A DNA stretch of 64,000 nucleotides, taken from NCBI GenBank assembly GCA_902775605.1, contig CACYNE010000002.1:142328-206327 (forward strand), given 5' to 3'. The position numbers were made by a program, and so were the translations under genes. The stretch is from an uncultured Prevotellaceae bacterium (GTDB lineage: Bacteria; Bacteroidota; Bacteroidia; Bacteroidales; Bacteroidaceae). A model generated the notes under the pieces. That model was not told where the DNA came from and searched no databases. It saw only the letters and a program-made list of their open reading frames with translations. Below are positions 16,636-25,410 of the stretch, in pieces. Every line of letters starts with the position of its first letter. The first letter of the stretch is position 1.

Positions 16636-18516
16636 TTACTTACGGTTCTGCTGTTGCTGCATCTTCTGTATTTCTGCGGCACGCTTCTGCATCTCCTCCA
16701 AGCGAGCAGCCAAGCCGCTCATCTTCTTGGGATTGTTCTGGTTCTCCTTGTACTTTTCCTCCAAAATGGCAAGCAACTTCTCGTCATCGGTAGTCTTGCG
16801 GAGCGTCCACATGATGGCTGCTGAGAAGAACAATGAGATGAAGTAGTAGAAGTTAAGACCACTTGAATAGTCGTTGAACATGAAGAAGAACATCAGAGGC
16901 ATGATGTACATCATCCACTGCATCATCTTCATCTGCTCGGCCTGCTGGCCAACCATCTGGTCGCGCTGCTGGCGCATGGTCATATATGAGTAGAGCAGGT
17001 TGCTCACGCAGAAGAGAATACAGGTCAATGACAGGTGGTCGCCGATACCCCAGATGTGGAAGCCCCATTCAAAGATGGGATCATAGGTTGACAGGTCGTC
17101 CATCCACAGGAATGACTCGCGGCGCAGCTGAATGGCGTTAGGCACGAAGTTGAACATCGCAATCCAGATAGGCATCTGAATCAGCATGGGCAGACAGCCA
17201 CCCAGAGGCGAAACTCCATACTTAGAATATAGCGCCATCATGGCCTGCTGCTTCTGCATCTGGTCTTCTGGCTTGTTATACTGCTTGGTAGCCTCGTCGA
17301 GTTTGGGTTTCAACACGCGCATCTTGGCACTTGACATATAACTCTTCTTTACCATGGGGAAGGTGATGCCCTTCAACAGCAGGGTGATGAGAATGAGCAC
17401 AATACCCATAGGCAGTCCCAGCTTGGTGAGCCAGTCGAACACATAGAGTGTGAACCAACGGTTGATGAAACGGAACAAAGGCCATCCCAGATATACCAAC
17501 TTCTCGAGCTCCAGTTCTTTGCCAAACTGGCTCTGCTCCTCTACGTCCTGAATCAGACGGAAGTCGTTGGGACCGATGAACATCTCAAACTCAGAGGGCT
17601 GCTGACCTGTGGGGTCGAACTTGGTGGTCAGGCGGGCCTCATAGTTCTTCAGGATACGTGTGCTCTTATCCTGTGGTGTGCTTGTCAGTTCGGCACCAGC
17701 ATTGAAGGCGTCCTTAGAAATAAGAACTGCTGAGAAGTACTGGTTCTTGAAGGCCACCCAGTCGATGGGCTCCTCTATGGTTTCCTGCTTGTCGGATGTC
17801 TCGTTCAGATAGTCGGTACCACCGTCGTGGAATTTGTAAGTCAGAGCCGAACGATAGTTCTCAAATGTGAATCCTTTCTCCTGCTGACGACATGAGTCCT
17901 GCCACTGAATAACCAGTTCCTTGCTGGTGGGATCCAGCTGGTCGGCCAGTCCGTTGGCCTGAACTGAGAAGTGGAGCATGTAGTCGGGGCCCAGGGTGTA
18001 TTTGAATACCAGGGTGCCGCCATTCTGAGCCACGGCAGTCATCACGAGAGAACCATCAGCGGCAGTTGAATCGGTGAATACTAAGTCCTTGGTATTGATA
18101 TACTTGTTAAGGCTCTTCAGTACGAAATTCATCTGCTGACTCTGGGCGTCAAACAATGTAATGCCAGGCTGGTTCAGCGTATCCTTGTGGGCAAGGATGC
18201 GTGCGCTGGAAATGGTTCCGCCCTTGGTGTTGAACTTCAGCTCCAAAGAGTCGTTCTTGAGTGTGGCTACGCGGTTAAGACTGGCCAGTGAATCATTCTT
18301 TGCTGAGAAGAACAGGGCGGTAGAATCGACCTCGACAATGGTTTTTGCTTGCGCCTCGTTCTTCTGGCTGGCTGCGATTTGTTGTTTTACAGCTTCGATG
18401 CTGTCTTTCTGATGGTTGTAGGCTTCGATTTGCTCTTGTGATGGCGTGTTCAAATAACTGAAAAGAATAAGAACTACGGCAATCAGGCTAAAGCCAATAA
18501 GGGTGTTTCTGTTCAT
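16636..18516 (-). CDS. yidC: Membrane protein insertase YidC
   Basis: Inserts and folds inner-membrane proteins, with or without Sec. The 626 residues show the Gram-negative layout: an N-terminal signal-anchor (about 5-21), a large periplasmic beta domain (about 60-340), then the conserved five-helix core from about 360, with the PMGIVLILITLLLKGI helix and the cytoplasmic Lys/Gln-rich hairpin KPKLDEATKQYNKPEDQMQKQ. A charged Gln/Lys-rich tail ends the protein. It heads the yidC-DUF1846-S9 operon and diverges from the DUF3078 gene. Confidence 0.97.
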   Translation of the reverse strand: MNRNTLIGFSLIAVVLILFSYLNTPSQEQIEAYNHQKDSIEAVKQQIAASQKNEAQAKTIVEVDSTALFFSAKNDSLASLNRVATLKNDSLELKFNTKGGTISSARILAHKDTLNQPGITLFDAQSQQMNFVLKSLNKYINTKDLVFTDSTAADGSLVMTAVAQNGGTLVFKYTLGPDYMLHFSVQANGLADQLDPTSKELVIQWQDSCRQQEKGFTFENYRSALTYKFHDGGTDYLNETSDKQETIEEPIDWVAFKNQYFSAVLISKDAFNAGAELTSTPQDKSTRILKNYEARLTTKFDPTGQQPSEFEMFIGPNDFRLIQDVEEQSQFGKELELEKLVYLGWPLFRFINRWFTLYVFDWLTKLGLPMGIVLILITLLLKGITFPMVKKSYMSSAKMRVLKPKLDEATKQYNKPEDQMQKQQAMMALYSKYGVSPLGGCLPMLIQMPIWIAMFNFVPNAIQLRRESFLWMDDLSTYDPIFEWGFHIWGIGDHLSLTCILFCVSNLLYSYMTMRQQRDQMVGQQAEQMKMMQWMMYIMPLMFFFMFNDYSSGLNFYYFISLFFSAAIMWTLRKTTDDEKLLAILEEKYKENQNNPKKMSGLAARLEEMQKRAAEIQKMQQQQNRK

Positions 18517-18553
18517 TATTATAGAATATTTTTATTACTTTTTCTCAAACAAG

Positions 18554-18588
18554 GTGCAAAGTTACAAAAAAAAATCATAACTTTGCAC
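18554..18588. promoter_or_regulatory. Back-to-back divergent promoter (yidC / DUF3078 gene)
   Basis: An 11-bp perfect inverted repeat, GTGCAAAGTTA (18554-18564) and TAACTTTGCAC (18578-18588), 13 bp apart. Each arm is a -7 box, TAACTTTG, facing outward: 18564-18557 for yidC and 18578-18585 for the DUF3078 gene. Each box occupies what would be the other promoter's -33 region. Confidence 0.75.
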
Positions 18589-18594
18589 GCAGAT

Positions 18595-19776
18595 ATGAGA
18601 AAATTAGCATTATTTATGGTGGCAATTATTACGCTCAGCGTAAGTGCTACTGCACAAAGTAATAATTCGAGAGGGCAATACTTTCGATTGTTTGCGCCTC
18701 TCACGTTTTATCACAACGTTGCAACCAATCAGTTGTCTATCGCCTCTTCTGATCCCGACGAAGTGAGCCAGGCTATTGATCAGGCCTTGATGCATGTGTA
18801 TCTGACGCGTCCGGACTTGATTCAGGTGACGCAGACGGAGCAGGAGAAATCGGGTGCCCTTCGCCAAGATATCATCGAGAAAACTGTGGTTCGTCAGGAG
18901 GTTGAGATGGTGAAGCAGGCAGAACCGTTGCCCGATATGCCTGAGGCGGAGCCTGTAGAGGTGGTCATCGAGAAACCAAACTTCTGGAAATACAAGTGCG
19001 ACACTTATCTGCAGTTCATGCAGAACTATGTGTCGGACAACTGGTATAAGGGTGGTGAGAATAATTATGCTGCTGTGGGAAGTATCACTTTGGAGGCTAA
19101 CTACGACAACAAATCAAAGTTTAAGTGGGACAACAAACTGGAGATGAAGCTGGGTTTCCAGACATCGCCTTCTGATACGGTTCATCGTCTAAAGGCCAAT
19201 GAGGACCTGCTTCGTTACACAGGTAAGGTCGGTCTGCAGGCTGCCAACAGATGGTACTACACGCTTCAGCTCTTGGCCTACACCCAGTTTACACGTGGTT
19301 TCAGAGCCAACAACGAGAATACCTTCTCTGACTTCATGTCACCATTTAACCTGAGTGTCGGTCTCGGTATGGATTACAAGGTGGAGGCGTTTAATAAGAA
19401 GCTGACGGGTACTATCAACATGTCGCCGCTGGCCATCAACTATCGCTATGTGGACCGTGCTGACTTGGCTGGCAGTTTTGGCGTGAAACTGGATCGTCAC
19501 ACGCATTCGCTAACTGACTTCGGTTCGCAGTTGACAGCATCGTTGAACTGGAAGTTGAACGAGACCGTACAATGGAAGTCGCGTATCTATGGATTCACCA
19601 GTTATCACCGTACTGAGATAGAATGGGAAAACACTTTCTCGTTGCGTGTATCAAAGTATATCACAGCAAACTTGTTCTTGTTCCCACGCTTCGACGATGC
19701 CAACAACTGGGATGAAAACCTGGGCTATTGGCAATTTAAAGAGTATTCTTCGCTGGGATTTTCTTATTCGTTCTAA
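18595..19776 (+). CDS. DUF3078 domain-containing envelope protein
   Basis: A 393-residue exported protein with a signal peptide (MRKLALFMVAIITLSVSATA). A variable N-terminal part is rich in Glu/Gln/Val (about 75-130). The rest is beta-strand-rich, with alternating aromatic residues and a terminal Phe (SSLGFSYSF), as in outer-membrane beta-barrels; it matches DUF3078. The ATG at 18595 is chosen because the -7 box ends 9 nt upstream, which excludes an earlier in-frame ATG at 18583. Role unknown. Its 3' end overlaps the converging gene by 4 bp. Confidence 0.83.
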   Translation: MRKLALFMVAIITLSVSATAQSNNSRGQYFRLFAPLTFYHNVATNQLSIASSDPDEVSQAIDQALMHVYLTRPDLIQVTQTEQEKSGALRQDIIEKTVVRQEVEMVKQAEPLPDMPEAEPVEVVIEKPNFWKYKCDTYLQFMQNYVSDNWYKGGENNYAAVGSITLEANYDNKSKFKWDNKLEMKLGFQTSPSDTVHRLKANEDLLRYTGKVGLQAANRWYYTLQLLAYTQFTRGFRANNENTFSDFMSPFNLSVGLGMDYKVEAFNKKLTGTINMSPLAINYRYVDRADLAGSFGVKLDRHTHSLTDFGSQLTASLNWKLNETVQWKSRIYGFTSYHRTEIEWENTFSLRVSKYITANLFLFPRFDDANNWDENLGYWQFKEYSSLGFSYSF

Positions 19777-20630
19777 TCTTTTGTGGGCAGGTGCTTGAAA
19801 TGGCTGTCAATATCATGCAGGGCCTTTTCAAGCACCTGATCCATTTTTATCTTTTCATAAGCATCCCGTAAATTGATTAGGTAGGCACCATCTTGTGCCA
19901 ATCTGCTTATGGTGGTTATCAGGCCCTCAGTATCTATCTTACTCCAAAGCTCGGTGGAAGCGGCAAAAGCCACGTTAGATGTGGATGCCAAAAGGTTCGA
20001 CAGCATCAATATCTTTCGGGTGCGGGCTTCATAAAACTCCCAAGGCCCGTCTTTTTCTGGGTCGTACATGGAGGTGTGAAGTTGTTCTATTGCCATATTG
20101 ACTTTGGTTGGCAAATTCCCTATTGTTGCAAGGCTTTTTGTGGGCAATGTTTTTCCTGTTGTCGTCCAACGGGCCGTTTGTAAATAGGTTGCCACAGGAA
20201 GGAATGCCATATCGCGTTTGGTCAAACCTGTCAGTTGAGCAAACTCTTCTTCAATTCTTTTTGTATCTTCCTGATATTTAGTAATTTCAGCTTCGTTCAG
20301 TAAATCTTCTATGCTAGTATTGGAAGATACGTTTTTCTCTTTGGCTTGTTGGATGAGAGAGGCCCATGAAGGAATCTCCTCCAGGTTCATTCTGTCAGGT
20401 TCTTGCTGAGCAGTAGGGTAGTGGTGCTCCTTGCTCACATCAACACCTTCCGCTTGTGCCAAATGCCTGGCACGCTCTTTCAATGCTTCCAGACGTTGTC
20501 CCATTTCGTTGAGATGCTGATGATGGGCCTCGTTTTCAATCTGAAGTTGCTCAAGCTCACCCTCCTGCATTTTCATTACGCGTAGGGTCTCCTTTTCCTC
20601 AGGCGTCAAATGATGATTACCCATAGGCAC
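19773..20630 (-). CDS. Hypothetical helical protein
   Basis: I do not recognise this 285-residue protein. It has no signal peptide or membrane segment. Residues 10-60 are a predicted coiled coil (Glu/Gln/Leu heptads with HHQHLNEMGQRLEALKERAR), followed by a polar linker and a mostly helical second half (about 125-280). It is last in a three-gene minus-strand cluster, 2 bp after the next gene, and probably works with it. Its stop overlaps the DUF3078 gene's end. Confidence 0.7.
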   Translation of the reverse strand: MPMGNHHLTPEEKETLRVMKMQEGELEQLQIENEAHHQHLNEMGQRLEALKERARHLAQAEGVDVSKEHHYPTAQQEPDRMNLEEIPSWASLIQQAKEKNVSSNTSIEDLLNEAEITKYQEDTKRIEEEFAQLTGLTKRDMAFLPVATYLQTARWTTTGKTLPTKSLATIGNLPTKVNMAIEQLHTSMYDPEKDGPWEFYEARTRKILMLSNLLASTSNVAFAASTELWSKIDTEGLITTISRLAQDGAYLINLRDAYEKIKMDQVLEKALHDIDSHFKHLPTKD

Positions 20631-20632
20631 AA

Positions 20633-21031
20633 TTAATTCCTCGTCTGGTTCCTGCTGTCCTCAATGCGTTTCAGCGTCTCCTCCAAGAAATCAATGGTTT
20701 CCTGTAGGTTCTGTCGTTGTGCCTCGTTTAGACGGCTTTCTTCTTCCATGCGTTTGATGATGGCCTGCTGCTTGGCAATGATATTTCGCTTCATCATTTC
20801 AAGTTCCATGCGCTGGCGCTGTTTGATTCGCATGTATCGGTAAAGCACGCGTCCACCTAGCAACAGCGGATTGCCAAAGAAAAGCAGGTTCCACGGGTCT
20901 GTAAAGAAGCCTTTGAGTCCTCTTTCGTATCCCAAGTGTTTTTTCAGCACTTCGTTAACGTTGTTCTGAGGATCATTTAGCATCTGGTCAGCCACCTTGA
21001 TGGCCATCTGGTAGTAATCCTTTACAGACAT
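20633..21031 (-). CDS. Hypothetical small coiled-coil protein with hydrophobic segment
   Basis: A 132-residue protein I cannot place. Residues 40-62 (FFTDPWNLLFFGNPLLLGGRV) form one hydrophobic stretch with Pro and Gly, possibly membrane-dipping. The remainder (about 68-128) is a long charged coiled coil. The neighbours on both sides are also uncharacterised; gaps of 2 and 24 bp suggest one transcript. Confidence 0.7.
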   Translation of the reverse strand: MSVKDYYQMAIKVADQMLNDPQNNVNEVLKKHLGYERGLKGFFTDPWNLLFFGNPLLLGGRVLYRYMRIKQRQRMELEMMKRNIIAKQQAIIKRMEEESRLNEAQRQNLQETIDFLEETLKRIEDSRNQTRN

Positions 21032-21055
21032 GTTGGAAGACGAAAAACTGACTTA

Positions 21056-21706
21056 TTATTCCTTTGTGATGGCTTTCAGCAGCTGTACAAGACTCTCGTT
21101 GTTGGTCCATGAGAATCCTTTCATGCCAATAACGGTGCGATATTTTCTGTCGATTTCTTTGTCTTTCTTGGGCAGACGACGAGAAATCTCGCGCTCGTGG
21201 GCCTTGATGATTTCACCATTATACATATAGTAGAAATGGGGATAAACGGGCAACTTATAGTCACCTTCGTTGTTCAGGTCCATAGTAGTCGTGCTGATCA
21301 TATCGCCTGTAAACGATGGGATTGCCGTGATGTTTACGTTGTTGCGTATCTGTTGATTGTAGGCCTCCAGGTCAAAGATATCGACACGATACAGGATGTT
21401 GTTGCCAACGGAGTCAATCATATAGGCCAGTTGGTTGTTGATGTTCGTAAATGTACGGTCATCAAACTCCACTCGAGCAATATTGGCCATGTTGGCCTCC
21501 ATGGTGTTGTCGCCCTGCATGTAAACCAAAGAACTGTTCTTTAGAAAGACGTTTGTGAATTCCTGCTTAATCTTGTGACCATTCTTAAGCGTGATGACAG
21601 ACGGCTTGAACTCCTTATACAGAGTAAGCTGTGTTGTACGTTGCTGAGCAAATGTGCCCAACGAAAAAACAACCAGTAATGTGGTTAAGATAAGTTTTTT
21701 GTTCAT
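21056..21706 (-). CDS. Hypothetical exported protein
   Basis: A 216-residue protein from the ATG at 21706, beginning with a clear signal peptide (MNKKLILTTLLVVFSLGTFA, cleavage before QQR). The mature part is beta-rich, with a repeated ...LKNGHKI... / ...VEFDDRTF... pattern like small beta-barrel or SH3-like modules, and a basic C-terminal helix (EREISRRLPKKDKEIDRKYR). An earlier in-frame ATG at 21751 would put the start inside the tRNA terminator. First gene of the unknown three-gene cluster; no box of its own, so it may depend on read-through from the tRNA unit. Confidence 0.72.
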   Translation of the reverse strand: MNKKLILTTLLVVFSLGTFAQQRTTQLTLYKEFKPSVITLKNGHKIKQEFTNVFLKNSSLVYMQGDNTMEANMANIARVEFDDRTFTNINNQLAYMIDSVGNNILYRVDIFDLEAYNQQIRNNVNITAIPSFTGDMISTTTMDLNNEGDYKLPVYPHFYYMYNGEIIKAHEREISRRLPKKDKEIDRKYRTVIGMKGFSWTNNESLVQLLKAITKE

Positions 21707-21724
21707 AGTTTCAGTATTGATAGT

Positions 21725-21757
21725 TAAAAAGCCCATCGATTTTGTAATCAATGAGCT
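21725..21757 (-). terminator. Terminator of the tRNA-Asp pair
   Basis: As minus-strand RNA, a 12-bp stem with two G-U pairs (21730-21741 with 21746-21757) and a 4-nt loop is followed by a U-run. It lies 13 nt after the second tRNA and only 19 nt before the next gene's start. Confidence 0.85.
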
Positions 21758-21769
21758 TCAATTTTTCTG

Positions 21770-21843
21770 CGGTGCGTACGAGATTCGAACTCGTGACCTC
21801 CTGCGTGACAGGCAGGCATTCTAACCTACTGAACTAACGCACC
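21770..21843 (-). tRNA. tRNA-Asp (GTC), copy 2
   Basis: A 74-nt cloverleaf: acceptor GGTGCGT/ACGCACC, anticodon stem CCTGC/GCAGG with loop CTGTCAC (anticodon GTC), T-arm with GTTCGAATC, and discriminator G as expected for tRNA-Asp. CCA is not encoded. Identical to the copy at 21886-21959. Confidence 0.97.
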
Positions 21844-21885
21844 TTACCGTGATTTGTTCTTTTCTTTGCTATCCAGATTGAGAAG

Positions 21886-21959
21886 CGGTGCGTACGAGAT
21901 TCGAACTCGTGACCTCCTGCGTGACAGGCAGGCATTCTAACCTACTGAACTAACGCACC
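21886..21959 (-). tRNA. tRNA-Asp (GTC), copy 1
   Basis: Identical 74-nt sequence to the downstream copy, 42 bp away, on the same strand. This is the promoter-proximal copy of the tandem pair. Confidence 0.97.
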
Positions 21960-21988
21960 AGTTTGTGTCTCTTTCTGTTTTGCGGGTG

Positions 21989-21996
21989 CAAAGGTA
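21989..21996 (-). promoter_or_regulatory. tRNA-Asp promoter -7 box
   Basis: TACCTTTG followed by CA, 29 bp before the first tRNA. No clear TTTG lies at -33 (the region is T-rich). Confidence 0.65.
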
Positions 21997-22190
21997 CGAA
22001 TTTTTTGCGAATAAAAAAAACAATTTCAAAGAAACTTTCTGTCTATAACATCCTTTAACAAATTGCTAGCTATTGTTATATGCTTATATTTACCTTTTCA
22101 CCTTATTATTATAATAGGGGCACTTCACAAATTTTAGGGGTCTATTTCAAATTTGAGAGAAAAGATTCTGAGTTTTCTTCTTTTTTTTAC

Positions 22191-22198
22191 TATCTTTG
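22191..22198 (+). promoter_or_regulatory. uracil permease promoter
   Basis: -7 TATCTTTG followed by CA; TCTG 20 bp upstream (22167-22170) is a one-mismatch -33. The leader to the ATG is about 27 nt. About 190 bp of AT-rich DNA between this box and the tRNA promoter shows nothing else. Confidence 0.65.
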
Positions 22199-22225
22199 CA
22201 TCAAATTTTTTAAATATTACAATCA

Positions 22226-23545
22226 ATGGAGCCACAAAATGTTATTTATGATGCCCGTCAATTGGGCGCACCACGCATGCTGATACTTGGCGTACAACAT
22301 CTGTTTGCCATGTTTGGAGCTACGGTTCTTGTACCGCTTCTTACTGGATTAGATGTGTCTATTACTTTACTTTTTGCAGGTATTGGAACTCTTCTTTTTC
22401 ATTTCATCTCGAAGTGGAACGTACCTGCCTTCCTCGGTTCTTCATTTGCTTTCCTTGGTGGTTATGCCTCAGTAAAGGAAATGGGTATGTCGCAGGGACT
22501 TTCTGAGTCGCTTGCCCTTGACTATGCTTGTCTTGGTGTCGCCTGTGCTGGACTGATGTATTTCGTAATGGCTGCGTTGATTAGGGCGTTTGGCGTCAAG
22601 AAGATTCTGCAGTTTTTCCCACCTGTGGTAACTGGTCCTATTGTTATTGCTATTGGATTGGTTTTGTCTGGTTCTGCTATCGCTAACTGTCAGACAAATT
22701 GGCTGTTGGCTATCATTTCTATCATAACCGTCATTACATCGTCAATCTGGGGTAGGGGTATCATCAAAATTATTCCTGTATTGCTGGGCGTCGTTGTATC
22801 ATATATTATTGCTGCTTGTCTGGGCGAGGTAAACTTTGCACCTCTTGCAGACGCTTCTTGGGTAGGTTTTCCCATCAGTAAAGAGCACACAATACTTGCT
22901 GTGTTTGAGGACGGCAATACAACGCTGATGCTGTCAACGATACTTGCTGTTATGCCGATTGCCTTTGCTACCATCATGGAACATATTGGTGATATGTTTG
23001 CAATCAGTTCAACGGTAGGCAAAGATTTCCTGAGTAATCCGGGCCTGCATCGTACTCTTACAGGTGATGGCGTGGCTACGGCTGTTGCGTCTGTTTTTGG
23101 CGCACCAGCAAACACCACATATGGCGAGAATACGGGAGTTCTGAACCTTACCAAGGTGTTCGATCCTAAAGTTATCAGAATTGCAGCATGCCTGGCCATC
23201 ATCCTTGCTTTTTGTCCAAAGTTTGCTTGTCTTGTGCAGTTGATGCCTGCAGCTACAATTGGTGGCGTCAGCTTGATTCTATATGGCATGATTTCGGCAG
23301 TTGGTGTACGTAATCTTGTTGAAGAGAAAGTTGATTTGAAGAGCTCACGCAATGTTTTTGTGGCTGCTCTGATTCTTGTACTTGCCATCGGTGTGAAATA
23401 CGGAGCAAATGATGATATTGCTATCGGCCCAATTCATTTGTCCGGTCTCGCTATCGCAGCTATTGTCGGCATCTTCCTCAATGCAATTATGCCAAGCAAG
23501 TTGGGCATGAAAGTTAAATCTTTCAAAGGCAAGGAAAAGTCATAA
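22226..23545 (+). CDS. uraA: Uracil permease (NCS2/UraA family)
   Basis: Proton-coupled uracil importer. The 439 residues form about 14 membrane segments of the NCS2 fold. The family opening LGVQHLFAMFGATVLVPLLTGLD is near 22-44, EHIGDMFAISS near 252 supplies the substrate-contacting Glu, and GAPANTTYGENTGVL near 292 contains the signature with a second key Glu. Length is normal. It is monocistronic, with its own promoter and a terminator region downstream. Confidence 0.94.
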   Translation: MEPQNVIYDARQLGAPRMLILGVQHLFAMFGATVLVPLLTGLDVSITLLFAGIGTLLFHFISKWNVPAFLGSSFAFLGGYASVKEMGMSQGLSESLALDYACLGVACAGLMYFVMAALIRAFGVKKILQFFPPVVTGPIVIAIGLVLSGSAIANCQTNWLLAIISIITVITSSIWGRGIIKIIPVLLGVVVSYIIAACLGEVNFAPLADASWVGFPISKEHTILAVFEDGNTTLMLSTILAVMPIAFATIMEHIGDMFAISSTVGKDFLSNPGLHRTLTGDGVATAVASVFGAPANTTYGENTGVLNLTKVFDPKVIRIAACLAIILAFCPKFACLVQLMPAATIGGVSLILYGMISAVGVRNLVEEKVDLKSSRNVFVAALILVLAIGVKYGANDDIAIGPIHLSGLAIAAIVGIFLNAIMPSKLGMKVKSFKGKEKS

Positions 23546-23576
23546 GATATCAAATGGAAAATGACTTAATATTATA

Positions 23577-23624
23577 TTTTATTCTTATTTGTTAGAATCG
23601 GCATTATGATAAATAAGAATAAAA
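23577..23624. repeat. 14-bp perfect A/T-rich inverted repeat
   Basis: TTTTATTCTTATTT (23577-23590) and its exact complement (23611-23624) enclose a 20-nt loop, just after uraA. It would form a weak AU-rich hairpin and may assist termination or protect the 3' end. Confidence 0.75.
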
Positions 23625-23630
23625 TTAGGA

Positions 23631-23663
23631 AAGGACTCAAGGTTTTCCCTGAGTCCTTTTTTT
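23631..23663. terminator. Bidirectional terminator, uraA / porin gene
   Basis: AAGGACTCA/TGAGTCCTT with an inner GG/CC after one mismatch, a TTTT loop and a seven-T run on the plus strand. It sits between the converging genes; the T-run reaches the porin stop codon. Confidence 0.88.
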
Positions 23664-25374
23664 AGAAGTTATAGCTAACTGTAAACAGCAACTGATGTCG
23701 TTTGAAATCAACATTTGTTGGCGTGCATACGTTCGTCTCAGATAGTAACTGATTACTGTCAGGATCAGGTACAATATCTTTGAACTCAACATTTGGCTGA
23801 TACGGATAGAAAGTTCCTTTCGTGATATTGTATTGGTAAGCTACGTCGAAGTTCCAATTCTGGTAACGATAACCTAATCCACAAGTGATACGCTGTGTGG
23901 CCTCCCAGTTGGTATAATCTGGTGTTGAAGAATACCAGTTTCCTACGCTGTTGAGACGTGTGTCACGGAATCCGCTCTTGCGATACATGGGTGTTAAATA
24001 GTTATATCCCATGCGAACTGCAAATTCTGGAATAGGCTTTATTTCTGCACCAACCTTGTAAGTCATAGATCCCTTCAGGGTTTGTTCCGTGTGACGATTC
24101 ATCACATCATCGCTATAGGAATCAGGATTGCCATACTCGTCGTAACCATCATTAATACGATTGTCAGCAGTACTATAGTCGGTGTAGTCCATGCCGGCTC
24201 CAAGTGCCAAGAAATCGCCAATGGTATGACCCAAACTCAGACCAAACTTCCAAGGTGTATAGTAACGGAATTCATAAGTCTCGCCACTTGATATTTCATC
24301 CCTACCCCAGTTTTTAAAGCCTGGATTCTTAGCTGCATAGTCGGTTGCATTAATCAACAGCGTGGCATTCCTTGATTTAAGAGTATACCATGTGGGTGTC
24401 TCAATGCTCAGACCTACGCGGAATGGTGAGCTTTCAAAGGGGCGTACAATGGCACCTACCTTAACATTAATACCACTACCGGTAATGCGACGTTCGTCAG
24501 CCAAGACGGTATTTCCAATTGATTGATTTTTGCGGTCAATCAAAAACTCCTGATACTCAGAATAGCCCTTATAGTCAACTGCACGAACACCGATAGTAGC
24601 GCCCAAATAAAGACGGTTGTTAATATTGCCGCTGACATTGAAGTCGAAATCTGTTATGAAACCGCTGTGTGCACGGTCGAAACTATAGTCGGAGGCATCG
24701 AAAAAGATATTATTAAAGTATATTGATTTGGGGTCATAATATGGTGACGAGGGATCATCGGGAGTAGGTGTATTTTGGTTGTCCCACATCAATCCATTGG
24801 TGTAAACTAAATCCCACTGAGTGTAAGGATAAGCACGTTCGTTGCTCGTACGGTTTCTCCATCCATCTACGAAGCCATTTCCATTTTCCTCTAGATAATA
24901 ACCGCCCTTGTAGTCGCTGCCCTGAACACTCTTGGCATAGGCCAGTTTAGAAAGGGAAGAAGCCGTCAGACTGTTAGCTGCAGAGAGAATCTGGTCAAAG
25001 TTACGACTTTTATGAATATTGAAACCAAAGTTGATGTACGTATCTTCGTAATCTTCACGGAAGGAATATACGAAGCCAATCTGGTCTAAGCTAAGATTGG
25101 TCTTGCCCACCTGGTCGAAACGCTTGGCATTCTCTTGGTTAATCACACTAAGTGAACCACTAACGACACTATGACGAAATAATCCGATACCAGCAGGATT
25201 GGTGTTCATCACTGAGATGTCAGCGCCAAGAGCATCCATTGCTCCGCCCATGCCCACATAACGAGCTGTGCCGTTGAGATCACTGCCTAAGAAGCGTGCA
25301 TTCTCGTATGTATCTTGTGCAGCTACTGGCAATATGGCCAGTGAAAGAACTGCGAGGGAAACAATCTTTTTCAT
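23662..25374 (-). CDS. FadL/OmpP1-like outer-membrane protein
   Basis: A 570-residue outer-membrane beta-barrel of the FadL/OmpP1 type, likely a channel for hydrophobic compounds. It has a signal peptide (MKKIVSLAVLSLAILPVAAQ), then the family's N-terminal hatch-like segment (GTARYVGMGGAMDALGADIS, NTNPAGIGLFR, about 34-65), many alternating beta strands, and a C-terminal Phe (LLFTVSYNF). A GTG at 25398 would add eight residues; ATG 25374 gives a regular signal peptide. Probably cotranscribed with the upstream Tyr/Trp-rich gene (36-bp gap). Confidence 0.85.
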   Translation of the reverse strand: MKKIVSLAVLSLAILPVAAQDTYENARFLGSDLNGTARYVGMGGAMDALGADISVMNTNPAGIGLFRHSVVSGSLSVINQENAKRFDQVGKTNLSLDQIGFVYSFREDYEDTYINFGFNIHKSRNFDQILSAANSLTASSLSKLAYAKSVQGSDYKGGYYLEENGNGFVDGWRNRTSNERAYPYTQWDLVYTNGLMWDNQNTPTPDDPSSPYYDPKSIYFNNIFFDASDYSFDRAHSGFITDFDFNVSGNINNRLYLGATIGVRAVDYKGYSEYQEFLIDRKNQSIGNTVLADERRITGSGINVKVGAIVRPFESSPFRVGLSIETPTWYTLKSRNATLLINATDYAAKNPGFKNWGRDEISSGETYEFRYYTPWKFGLSLGHTIGDFLALGAGMDYTDYSTADNRINDGYDEYGNPDSYSDDVMNRHTEQTLKGSMTYKVGAEIKPIPEFAVRMGYNYLTPMYRKSGFRDTRLNSVGNWYSSTPDYTNWEATQRITCGLGYRYQNWNFDVAYQYNITKGTFYPYQPNVEFKDIVPDPDSNQLLSETNVCTPTNVDFKRHQLLFTVSYNF

Positions 25375-25410
25375 ATCCTTATATATTTTATTTTTCACAA
25401 TGTAATTTTG

